From: Davidsoniella eucalypti
Taxonomy: Eukaryota > Ascomycota > Sordariomycetes > Microascales > Ceratocystidaceae
Reading direction: 5' to 3'
DNA: 39,811 nucleotides
Assembly: GCA_004009845.1 (NCBI GenBank)
Contig: RMBW01000175.1
Coordinates: 1-39,811, forward strand
The notes under the pieces are model-generated. The model saw only the letters and a program-made list of their open reading frames with translations. It was not told the origin of the DNA and did no database searches. This document shows positions 22,763-33,121 of the stretch, in pieces. Both the position numbers and the translations under genes were made by a program. How positions within the stretch are numbered: the stretch's first letter is position 1; the number at the start of each line of letters is the position of its first letter.

Positions 22763-23858
22763 GTACGTAGTCTTCTTCCTCAACTGGTCTATATATGTCC
22801 AGTGACCCCCTCCTCCTCTTCTTCTTGCCCACTACTCTTGACTTGATTCCCTTTTTCATTCTTCTTCAACAACCCGACTATCGTGTACTTATCACTGTCT
22901 GCCCTTTTTTTCTGTACACTCGAGCCTCTTTACGACGTCATTTTCTACACTTGGGGCACATACTGCTTCCTATATCACATCACTCACTGCTTCCTGCTGC
23001 AGCTAATCACCACTGCACCATCACAGGCCCCAAATTTACCCTTTTTCGTCCGGCCATTGGCTTTTCACTTATTAGCCACGCAGCCAATCATCCTACCCAT
23101 CGCCACGGTCACCAGCAAAAATAATCTTTTTTTTCTCTGTCAATCAGAGATATCCGCCTCGCCATCGTCATAAACCTTCAATCACAATAGGCCTCGCATC
23201 TGTCTTTTGTCCAACTAAACCATATCCAGCCTCTTGTTTCCCTGAATAAGACCTACTGCTCCCACTGTTGAGGCCATCCTTGTCAGTCAATACTCTTTGT
23301 TCTGCAAAGCAGCTACTACCGCAAACACTTGGGTTACTATTTCATCATTTCACTGTTACTATTACTTGTTTTCTGTTTAGCCTGTTACGGACAGCATCCA
23401 AGCTTTTCTCAGCACTCTTTGGCTCTCTGGCCTTCCAGAAGAAACAGATCCATAACCCTGGCCATACAGTACAGTGCAGAAGTGAAATCAACTCTTTTCC
23501 TCTGCACCCTGTGCCAGTTTCTCTTGAGGCCCGCCAGTGCAGAAGAGTCATAGTTGGCGCTCGGGGTTTTTTTCTTCACTGTAGTAGCCCCCTCTCTCGA
23601 AAAAAATAAGATAAAAAGAGGCCCTAAATAATCAATTAAAGTGAATTAAAGCCATCCCACAGACAGCCACACGCCCGCTAAAACGAATCGCACGCCCTAA
23701 GAAGAACAGGAAAAAAAAAAGAACAATAAGAAAGAATAAAATAAAATAAAGGAAAAAAAGAAACCCATTGTGACTGGAACTGGGCCACCCTGGTTACCCA
23801 CCTTTATAACTAAAGCACCCCGTCTCCGTTTCTGTTCTTCCTCCTCTCTTCTTTCGAA
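22763..23858. other. Pyrimidine-rich promoter/leader of the serine-rich protein gene
   Basis: About 1.1 kb with strong C/T bias on the plus strand, many CATCAC and CTTTTC steps, then A-rich tracts at 23700-23760. This is typical of a long fungal promoter and 5' leader. Several short ATG-initiated frames lie within it and could act as upstream ORFs if transcribed. Confidence 0.5.
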
Positions 23859-25127
23859 ATGTGCCAATACATACAAACCGCTTCCTCCTCAACCTCCAAG
23901 TCCCCTCGTGGATATACCGAGTATTTCAAGCCTTGCTCTCAATATCTCCGTTCTGGTCTTGCTTGTCCACTAGCTTCAAGTCAGAAACCGCCGCTGCACA
24001 AACCCTCATCGCCAGTCTCCGACTCTGCAGCACCGACTTACCATCGCCACTACAACACTTCATTTGCGCCAGAATATTCGCCGCAACTTTACCACTCACC
24101 ATCTGTTTTCGACGTACCAGCTTTGACTCCAGACAACCGCAGTCGCAGTCGTAGTCACAGCAGCTCAACTGTCAGTCCCAATCGCTTTTACTCGAGTGTC
24201 TCGTTTCCTCCTCGAGTCTCAACAACCACGTCTGCGAACCTGCCTGCGCGCTCCGAGCGCCATCGTCGCCGCCGCTCTTCCGTCACAGTTATACCATCTT
24301 CCAACTCTACCTCGGCCAAGCCTTTCATAACCGCTACAATGCCCTCAGCTGTCACTCCGCCAATGGTCGCCGCCAAGATTCCTGTAGTCGTGCACCAGCG
24401 CACCTCTTCTGGCGCTTCCTCACCTTCCTCGAAGCCACACACCTCCAGCCGTCACCGGGGCACCCAGTCTGGTTCCAACTCTTCGTACACATCAGCCTCT
24501 GGTTCTTCTTCTGAAGAAGACTATGACAACGACAAGGTCCACAACCGCCTACGTCGTGAAATCAACGCTGAGCGTGAGCGCATGAAGAAGAAGACCTCGC
24601 CCTGCCACTCGAAAGTTGATACTACTGACGCAACTACCGCCGCTAACACCCGCGAGAACTCTTCGCCCCGTCGCGGCAAAGATGCTACCATTGCTACTAC
24701 AGCGGCTTCTACTAAGAAACCAGCAGCTGTCAACGCCGAGGCTGTCGATGCTCTCCGTCGCAAGCTGCGCATTGCCGCCCACAACAACGACATTGACTCG
24801 CGCCCCAACAGAACATCTCCCTCTGTTTCTCCAGCTGGCAGTGTTGCCTCTGGATCCGGTAGAAGCTACAACAGCCACCACCACCAGACTTCTAACTCTC
24901 CCCAACCCTACATCCGGCCTAGCGTTGATGTCATGGACACCATTGTCGACCCTATGCGCCGCATGGATGTCCATGAGGCTGCTATTCCTCGCAGTGTACC
25001 TACTCATGGCGCATCCGCTTCCTCTTCTTCGCCAGACTGGCTCCGGCAACAGGAGGATAGCGCCCAGCGCCAGCGCCTCAAGGATCGCTTCCAGCCTCGT
25101 ACCACTGCTCACCAGAACATGTGGTAA
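23859..25127 (+). CDS. Serine-rich disordered protein of unknown function
   Basis: A single-exon, 422-residue open frame with C-ending codons typical of expressed genes here. I do not recognise the protein. It begins MCQYIQT, a start seen in assorted short fungal proteins whose next residues normally hold a Cys-Gly-His motif; that motif is absent here. Most of the chain is Ser, Thr, Pro and Arg, with patches such as RSRSRSHSSS and RRRRSS that look like phosphorylation or nuclear-targeting segments. Three charged stretches could be short helices: DKVHNRLRREINAERERMKK near residues 225-245, VDALRRKLRIAAHNND near 290-305, and WLRQQEDSAQRQRLKDRFQP near 395-415. A cluster SSSEEDYDND near 217-226 resembles a CK2 site. 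No membrane segment or signal peptide is visible. The start is supported by an in-frame stop just upstream with no acceptor between. It sits alone between two long gene-free blocks, as regulatory genes sometimes do. Confidence 0.75.
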   Translation: MCQYIQTASSSTSKSPRGYTEYFKPCSQYLRSGLACPLASSQKPPLHKPSSPVSDSAAPTYHRHYNTSFAPEYSPQLYHSPSVFDVPALTPDNRSRSRSHSSSTVSPNRFYSSVSFPPRVSTTTSANLPARSERHRRRRSSVTVIPSSNSTSAKPFITATMPSAVTPPMVAAKIPVVVHQRTSSGASSPSSKPHTSSRHRGTQSGSNSSYTSASGSSSEEDYDNDKVHNRLRREINAERERMKKKTSPCHSKVDTTDATTAANTRENSSPRRGKDATIATTAASTKKPAAVNAEAVDALRRKLRIAAHNNDIDSRPNRTSPSVSPAGSVASGSGRSYNSHHHQTSNSPQPYIRPSVDVMDTIVDPMRRMDVHEAAIPRSVPTHGASASSSSPDWLRQQEDSAQRQRLKDRFQPRTTAHQNMW

Positions 25128-27006
25128 ACAAACAAAATGAACCATTTTATCGTTTATTGTATGGCAGTCCTTAGTGATTGCCCGTAAATGAGCTGATTGT
25201 TTTCTGTACCACCTCTTTCGAAAACGCATTTGCTACTCTTTTTCACTTGTTTCCAAAATCGGTTGACTCTTTATTTCTGGCGCTGCTTCTTGATAGACTT
25301 GCTTTCTCACATTTTCTTACATTCCTCTTTTTCATCTTTTCTTATTGGTCCGGGATACACAAACGTCTTGTTTTTTTCTTATCTACAAAATCATCAAGGG
25401 AGCGAGAAGAAGGGATTCTCAAAAACTGCCTACCCAAAACTTCATAGACTTTTTTTTTTTTATACCTTTTCATTTCTTTGTTTTCATTGTCACTGTTACA
25501 TTGCCAAACACAGACTATTATCTTCATTTTTTGTTCTTTCCATTGTTTTCAAAGCAGGCTGAACCTAGTCTCCGATCTCCTGTTGGACATGGTGCTAGGT
25601 TTTTCTACTTACACGAATTCTGCTTTGATTATTTTTTTCACTTCATCCTCTTTTTTTTTCTTACCGATTGGACAGATGGGGTTTTCTGTTTTTGGCTTCT
25701 TTGATTATTGTCATATTGTTTGGGTTCAGTTATGCTGCTTCTTGTCTGATTGGCTTACTTCGGCTACGGCTTGGTATTGCATCGCTTTTAGTGGAGGGAA
25801 ACTAGACTTTATGGTGGGCTACGTATCATATGTGATACAAACGACACCGCTTGTTTTTGATTATTGTTATTATTTAAGTTGGCAGTCTTTGTTATCATTG
25901 CTAGTTTTATGTATTCTCATTGTTTATTTTACCTAGTTCCTGTGTAGAATTCTACCACTACTAGTCTCAGCACTTCAGCTGGGGCTTTTCTAATATGATT
26001 TATGCTTGCATTTCATTGCATAGCTGCTGTTTTCTACCTACCACACAATATGCATCGGTAATTATTTTTGAGATTTTGTGAATAACATACGGATAGATAG
26101 TCAGCCTCCTTGGAATGTGTAGTTTTTGGGGGTCCAGATTGTGGACCAAAGGGGCTTTTCAGCTGCATAATCGGCGGCTTGTATAATGTATGTGTAGTTC
26201 TACATATCCAATTCATATGTATATAGTATAGCCAGATATCGTGCGTAGAATCAAGTCCGTTCTAGGTCAATGGAGTATGTTCTGTCCCTTACAGACAGAC
26301 GAAAACAAAATGCATTATCTCCTCCTCCTTTATCCCTTCCTTTGACCTCAACAAATATGGTGATTGTGATTGCAATACTGGTTGTTCCTGCTGCAAGATT
26401 GCTGCAGCAGTTTCGGTTTTTGACCTTCGAGACTCGTATGAAGGATTTTTTTTGGTTTTCATTTGTGGCAGGGCCGAAAATAAAAGCTTCGCCCTTTTTT
26501 TTTTTCCTTTCGCCTAATTGTAAATAGAAAATAAACCCTAGCAAGCCAATCAGGGTTTTTGTTCAATTTGTTGAATATTTTGTTCCCAAAAAAGAAACGC
26601 GAAATTTTAGCCTCGAGATCTCACTCCGTATTACGATGTCGTGAAATGAACAAAAGGTTCCATTTCAACACGGCTTTATAATATTGGCTGACTACGTATA
26701 ACCGGATCATACAGCCCTTTTTTCCAAAAGAAAAAGAAGGTGAGAATATAGTGTATGTATCATAGAAGTCGTAGTGTGTAGTGTGATTTGTTTATTGCCT
26801 AACACAACATCTTATATTTCATGTTGGCACACCAATAAAACGGAAGGGGTCGTCCCGTCCGTAGGCGGATTTGAATCGAGAGCAATGTGCAGATAGATGG
26901 GTTGATCATGTCAGTATGTAACTACATATTTGAGAATTGAAATTCCAAGAAACGGTTTCGAAGTTGGTGGTAATCCGTTTTTAGTGGGTTAACTAGTCTT
27001 TTTCTT

Positions 27007-27024
27007 TTCTTCTTCTTCTTCTTC
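27007..27024. repeat. TTC x6 microsatellite
   Basis: Six perfect TTC units in a pyrimidine-rich non-coding stretch. Confidence 0.85.
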
Positions 27025-27313
27025 TTGAGCTCTTGGCTTTTCTTAGCGCCTTGTTAGAATGATATGTCTATTTTGAATAAACAAATAACTAGACAAAGGC
27101 CAACAAATCAAACAATGGGACCTTGACCGCCCCCCCCAAAAGCTGATTAACAAAAGAAGGAAAAAAAAAGCGAGAAGAAGAGAGGCCGAGTTTATCCCTC
27201 TGCCTACATTAGAAATGACAAGTTTTTTTTTCCTTCCTCTCTTATCCTGTTTTTTTTTTCTTTCTTGTTTCAGATAATATGCTAACCCTCCATTCTGTGC
27301 CGTACAAAAAAAA

Positions 27314-27341
27314 TAGTTAGTACTAATACTAGTACTAACTA
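27314..27341. repeat. Perfect 12-bp inverted repeat with 4-nt loop
   Basis: The arm TAGTTAGTACTA is followed by ATAC and by its exact reverse complement. In RNA it would form a 12-bp stem with a 4-nt loop; in DNA it could be a binding site or cruciform. There is no T-run placed as in a bacterial terminator and no gene boundary close by. Confidence 0.85.
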
Positions 27342-27856
27342 CAGATAGTTGGCGTGTATTGACTCAAGATTTGGTTGGATAAGATTCAGAGGGATGCTTA
27401 CACGGCAAAGTGCCCCTATATATCTGTATTATTATAGGAAATACACGGTATGAAACAGTGATATATGTACATACATGTATACTAGAAAGCAATGCATTAG
27501 CACACCCACATCTCACAATCCGAGATCAAACGGCAAAAAATCCTGTGATGGAGCCAGACTTCGGACTTTAGCTATAGTTGTACACCATGAACATGAATCT
27601 GACCATTCATATTCATGCAAAGTTGTACGAGAGACATTGGAAAGCAAGGGAAAATAAAACAACCATTGCCCGTAAATGATGCGGATTGGATCTCTCGTCT
27701 CGTCAAGACATGACTGAGATGTGTCCCAGTGTTTTTTTTTGTTTTTATTCCTTCGTATTGACAAGTATGAAATAGAAAATAGCAATGAAAAGAGACTCAC
27801 ACACAAGAAGCACAGTAAAATATAGCCAAGATGCTGTGTGTTCTATAATCATATGA

Positions 27857-27867
27857 GGGGGGGGGGG
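27857..27867. repeat. 11-nt G homopolymer
   Basis: An uninterrupted run of 11 G residues in AT-rich non-coding DNA. Confidence 0.85.
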
Positions 27868-28730
27868 TATACAGATACATGAATAAGTCTGACTATGACT
27901 GCAAGAGACAGAGTGGATGAAAACTATCAGATTAGAGATATAGAACAAGATGATGGAGATATCAAGAGTTCATTCTCATGTTTGTCAAGTTGTTTTTATT
28001 TTATTTTAATTTTTTATTAAATATTTTATTCTTTCTGTTGGAACACAAAACGCAATTTTTTTTTAATTCCTAACAAAACCAAAAGGGTTCCCTTGATGAT
28101 TTTCATCTCTTGTTCTGTTCTTTTCGAATTCTTCTTGTGATCCCTGCCTTTTTGTGTAAAGAATTTGCGTTATAGAAGGAAGGAATAAAAAAGATCGGCT
28201 AAATCACCATATATGTAAATTGCAAGGAAGGGTGCGGAAACTACCAGGTGCATATTTCACACAGTGCGAATTGTGTCCGGATTTTGTATTATCTTTTAGC
28301 TGTAGAAGAGAAGACAAGATATCTGTTGGTGATCGTTATGTTAATTGCAAAGTAAATTTAGCTTAAGCAAGAACACGGGGGTTTTGCTTATTATTTTTCA
28401 TTTTGTTCAACGTATAACATTGACGGACCAGGGCCTGGGGAATTTTCTGTCTGTCTTAATATTACAATGAACTGGATTGTATTATTCCCCTCTCTTCTTA
28501 TCAAATATCACGCTATATATAAAGCGCGCTATCCGCGCAAATAAGGCATTCGATGCTTTGATTGTCGAAAAAAAGGGACAGAGAGCCAAAGGCTAATTAT
28601 GTCCGTATTATATGGATCTCTTTCTCCTAATAATTGCGACTTGCTATGACGAATGTACGACGCGAAGAAGCACAAAGACCAAAGGATCTCGAGAGCGAAT
28701 TTTAAAACAATCCCAGGATGATTGAAGAAT

Positions 28731-28741
28731 GGGGGGGGGGG
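28731..28741. repeat. 11-nt G homopolymer
   Basis: A second uninterrupted run of 11 G residues, 0.9 kb from the first, followed about 13 nt later by a T-rich pyrimidine tract on the same strand. Confidence 0.85.
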
Positions 28742-30714
28742 CTCCAAGCACATGTTTTCTTCTTTTTTTTTCTTTTCTTTTTTTCTTCTTCTGAAATCTA
28801 CTGCGCTCAGACGTTAGCCTTTCAGGCCACTTGCGTGTCAACTATACATATATGCATGTATATCTGGAGATACATATGCAGTTTGCCTTGCTAGAAGGGT
28901 GGTACTGCAAAATGCCAATGCTAAAATAGAATGCTACTGTCCAGCCTAAGCTCTGCGATGGGGTTTTCGATATTACCAACTAAACTTTTGCTTGGAAATA
29001 CTAATCGTTAGTCCTAGAACTAGTGACATCAAAGATCGGCCCTTTGTTCCATTCCTTCTGGGTCCGTGTGGTGCTAAAGTGCCCGCAGCCTGGTGAGAAA
29101 TGGAGGTGAGTGTAGATTTCAAGCCCTATCCAGAGTGGGATATATCTGTATACTTATATGAGAGTATCGTAAAGAGCACAATAGCTGTCACAGATTCTGG
29201 ATAGTCCGTCCGTCCTCCGAGATCCTTCACTGTCTCTATCGATCTGTAGCTGACTAGTCGACTAAGAGATAAGACATCCAAAATAGAACTCTCTCACGTC
29301 TTACGCACAAATAGTCATAGTGACTCTACTACATACAGCATTGTACCGTCGACACGCGAGGAGTTCTCCGCCGTTCCTCTCCTGTCTGTATCGTGCTTTC
29401 TTCTCTTCATTCTCGATCTCACCCGCCCCAAGAAAGACAGAGTCAGCTGAGACTTTCTCGGTTCGAGCTGTGATGGCTGCATCCATCACGAGGTCTTTTA
29501 CGATACATTCTCACAGAGTGCTCTTTTCTGCACTTTGTAGATGGACCAAAAAAAAACACATAAAAAGCCCACCGTGGGGTTTTGTTTTTCTCGTCATCTG
29601 GGTTGTGTCGAGCAACAAAAATATACAAAGAGAATACAGAAAAGAAGAGGAGAAAAAAGCACCCTTTCCGCCTCCGGCATCGCTCCATCTGCCTGGCTTC
29701 TCGTTAGTTCTTCGCATTTTTCACTTCTGATATGCTGCGATCTGGCCTTGTATCGATACGACGCCGTGGCTCGCTCGTATATAAAAAAAACTAAATACAT
29801 CCATATACACCACACACCTGCGCTGTTTGTTTCAATGTGCCTCCGGTAAGCCCAAGAGGCCCATATACCATGTATAACTGCTACTTACTGGAGGAACCAT
29901 TGCTAAAAGAAAAAGTAGGGACCGCGAGAGAAAGAGAGAGAAAACAAGATGTAGGAAGCGGCGGAGAGGAAGAAATCCTATGGCTGCACTGTAACAAAGG
30001 CCGATCGGCCGGACGGCTTTGGCCCCGTTGGTACGATGTTTTTGCTCCAAGACCGGATTGTACATGTGTATATACAGACCAGTTCCGAGACTCGATCTCA
30101 AGTTAGTTCCGGAACCAGAGCGCATCTCCAAAGCTAGCTTACTATGTACAGCAAGGCCTAGCCACTACAGAGATACAACACCGCTATATTTGTAGATACT
30201 TGGCAGGAAGATCCGGAGCTGCCCATACGTAGACACCTAGTATTCACTCGTTGTCTATAGCATACTACTATAGCCGTAGACGAGCCTCCATATCCACGCT
30301 CAATGTGCCGTCTACTGGACACCACATATGCAGTGTTTTACACTAGTGTTACGACATTACGTACCGTGCCATGCAGAACGGGTGCGGATTAGCAGCCTTT
30401 AGTTATTTCCTTGGGGAAGGAAAGAAAAAAAAAGGGAATAAAAAAAAAGGGAATAAAAAGGAAAATAGAGATACTGTACATGAGTAAATCTCCAACAGAA
30501 TCCGCTAGAGATGGCGGTCTGGAAGAAAGTATGGGGGGACTCGAGGTTTTATTATATCAGCAGCTGTATCTGGTTGTATATCATCTTCGTTAAAGTACTT
30601 GCATTCCTGGATGTCTCTGTGTCTTATAAGTTACTCCAAAGCCTCCCCCAACCGACAACCAAAAAGTCAAGAAAGAAAAAATATAGAGAACATCTAAGAG
30701 ACGGTATAAATAGA

Positions 30715-30730
30715 TAAATAAATAAATAAA
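30715..30730. repeat. TAAA x4 microsatellite
   Basis: Four perfect TAAA units in A-rich non-coding DNA about 570 bp beyond the set9 stop codon. Confidence 0.8.
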
Positions 30731-31296
30731 AAATAATAAAAAAAGACTGTGCCAATCTCACCGGATAGTCGGTCCTAAAATCTCATCATCCAATCGTTTT
30801 CACTGTTCACATGTGGTTTTTTATCTGTCTTGGTCTTGTGATGAATGATACGACAAAATAGATAAGAAGACTAGGCAGCCAGCCGGTAACAATAGAAAAT
30901 AGGCAAAGGTCGACACTTTATGTTGATGCATATGTCATAACCAAGTCCTGTTCCTGGCTTCACATCGTTTATATTCTCTTCTTTCTTATCCTGCAATTCA
31001 AGTCCGAGATATAGATATTAGTATAGTATACTATGGAAGGCCCCCAAGTCTTTCTTGATACTTGGCTGGATTTAATCTTGTGTTTGTTGATAACTATACC
31101 AAAAAAAGTCAACCCCATCCCCTCAATAAAACATGGCATAAAGCAGAGAAAAGAAAACGCTAACCATAAGCCACCCGATGACGCCAAAAAAATCCGCATC
31201 CAAAGCCAGGCCAAGATATGGCCTGACTGATTAATGCTAAAAATAAAGGGAAAACTGGCCAATAAAAAGGATGAAAATACCCTCCCTTCATATACA

Positions 31297-33121
31297 TCAT
31301 GCTTCCTCTACGCTTGCCGTATGAAGCTTTCGTCCACGCGCCCGAAGTTCGTCGTCAGCCCGCAAGAATCGATGGATTGTACGATGGTCTAGGACTCTCT
31401 CTTCCTTATCCCGTATGCCCTCCAGTTCCGTCTTGGGCCATATATAGCCGTACAGCTTACTGTGCCGCTCACAGCGCGGACACGCGGATTTGGTATAGTA
31501 GGCGTTATGCTGGACGAATGCAGCCGCGCATATCGTGCATGTGATCCACGCCATCTCTGGCTCGCAGAGCAGCAACGGCGTTAGGGTGTAGTCACCTGGA
31601 ACACGATAGTTTGCTGGCGGCGATGCTGGCGTGATGATCTCGGGCACGGCAATGGACGGCGTTGTTGACGCACAGCCGCATTCTTCCTTGTCATTCTCGC
31701 TGCTGCTGCTGCTGCTGCTTGGGTCGAAATCGATGGCTGCCGGGGGCATGACTTCCGGCCCGTTGCTTTCAGGCGACAAAGGCCGTTCGTGAGCCAAGTC
31801 CAACGACTCTATCGCCACTTCTTCCTTTTTGGCCTTCTTTGCCGGCGTTACTGGCGGCGACTCGAGCTGCTGGAGCTTACGTTTGAGGCTTCCAACCGCT
31901 AGTTTCTCCTCTTTCCCCTCTAGCGGTGTGGTGTTCTCGATTGACGTACTCCTCATGGAAGAATTCAGCCCGGATCGCACAGAGGCTGCTGACGTTGCGC
32001 TACTGCGTCCCTTGCGACTCCGCGACACCTTCGGCCTGATGTCCTCTGTTACTGACGACGCACGGGACACGCCGCTGGCCGAGCACGAGTCGGGGCCTCG
32101 TCGGCGGCGTCGGCGGAGCACGTAGCCTTCGGTATCGGCACCTTCGATGCTAGCCTTGACGCCCGCGGCCATGCCTTCGGGTTGCGCCCAGCCGTTTATT
32201 AGGCTCTCCTCACACGATACACAAAGACAGTCGCAGTTATTGTCGCCAAAGTAGCTGGCACTGTACGTAACTGTGATTTCCTCTCCCACTTCGATGTTAC
32301 GAGTGGCAACGATCTCGATGCCTGCCGCACTAGTAGTCATGAGCTTTGCGTTGGCGTTGCAGTCGTGATTTGCGAAGCGCGCAGGACCCATGAACAGCGA
32401 TGCTGCCTTGCTTCGTGCTGATACTACGATACTGAAATCTTTCTTGCGCACAGAGATGTCGCGCTCTTCTTCAGGGGTCATGACGACCTGGATGCCAGCT
32501 AGGTATTTGATCGTCTCGTTGCGCTGGATGAAGCGCCGCGCCGTTACGGCAGCCTCTTGACTGATTATCGTGTAGCGGTTCGTGCTGTTGACTTCCCAGG
32601 GGCAGTCAGTGCGGTAGACGTTGATATAGCGGCGCATATGAGCGCGGAAATTCGACTTTTCGTTGTCGGTCTTGAGTGCGCAGTAGAATTTGCGGAGGCC
32701 ACTTGTCGCTAGCAGCTTCTGCTCCGCAGCATCCATGTCGTTGGCAATGATGATGTCGTGTGTGATGATCTTGGCGATCTCTTCTTCTCGGGTGCCACGC
32801 GACGGGTGATATGAGGGACGATTCTTGGGGACGACGGTCCAGTAAAAGGCCTGGTGCAGTTGAGATTCACAGAGTTAGTGCATGTGTATCCTGCGAGTGT
32901 CACTGGGCCTGAGAGGGCGCAATGCGCTCGCTTGGTGATGTGTGCGCATTTGTAGTGAGGGGAGGGCGAACTGTCTGGGTTGGAAGCAAACCTACATGGT
33001 CGATGAGAGCGTCTGTGAGGATATCGTCGTAGGCAGAGATTTGCGCAAGCGTGAGAGTGGCCTTTTTGCTAGCCGCAGCGCCAGAAGGCTTAGCTGCAGT
33101 TGCAGCCGGTTTACGAGGCAT
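31297..33121 (-). CDS. set9: SET9, histone H4 lysine-20 methyltransferase
   Basis: Two exons, 33121-32996 and 32850-31297, joined in phase 0 over a 145-nt intron with a GTAGGT donor, a CACTAAC branch point and a CACCAG acceptor; 559 residues. The first exon gives a basic, Ala-rich start and LTLAQISAYDDILTDALIDH, the usual SET9 N-terminus. The SET domain spans about residues 150-240: RFANHDCNANAKL near 200-211 holds the NHxxxxN cofactor and active-site motif, and GEEITVTYSASYFG carries the catalytic tyrosines. The post-SET Cys cluster is CDCLCVSC at about 248-255. In fission yeast Set9 methylates H4K20 and supports Crb2-dependent checkpoint signalling. The middle is disordered, with RRRRRR and a seven-Ser run encoded by a CTG/GCT repeat. 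A C-terminal CxxC...CxxC zinc-ribbon-like segment (CTIC, CPRC) followed by YGYIWPKTE is typical of the fungal family. Confidence 0.95.

Larger units (their letters stand above)
25128..31296. other. Long gene-free block between convergent 3' ends
   Basis: About 6.2 kb between the stop codons of the serine-rich protein gene and set9. From 25190 to 25940 the plus strand is strongly T-rich and gives long but Phe/Ser/Leu-only frames, probably 3' untranslated sequence or non-coding. From 26000 on it is AT-rich with homopolymer tracts, including two 11-nt G runs (27857, 28731), a six-unit TTC repeat (27007), a perfect 12-bp hairpin (27314-27341), one TATGTACATA (27464), one TACAGATACA (27870) and a TAAA repeat (30715). 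The part at 29290-29780 is less AT-rich and has overlapping frames on both strands without domains. No tRNA or rRNA is visible. Confidence 0.55.

Noticed and set aside
25197..25936. T-rich plus-strand frames that look like hydrophobic proteins
   Set aside because: All three frames are Phe/Ser/Leu-rich because the DNA is T-rich; this is expected of a 3' flank and does not show real membrane-protein patterning.
29301..29489. Charged 62-codon minus-strand frame in the 25-31 kb block
   Set aside because: No domain, no convincing splice partners, and an equally long frame on the opposite strand; evidence too weak for a gene.
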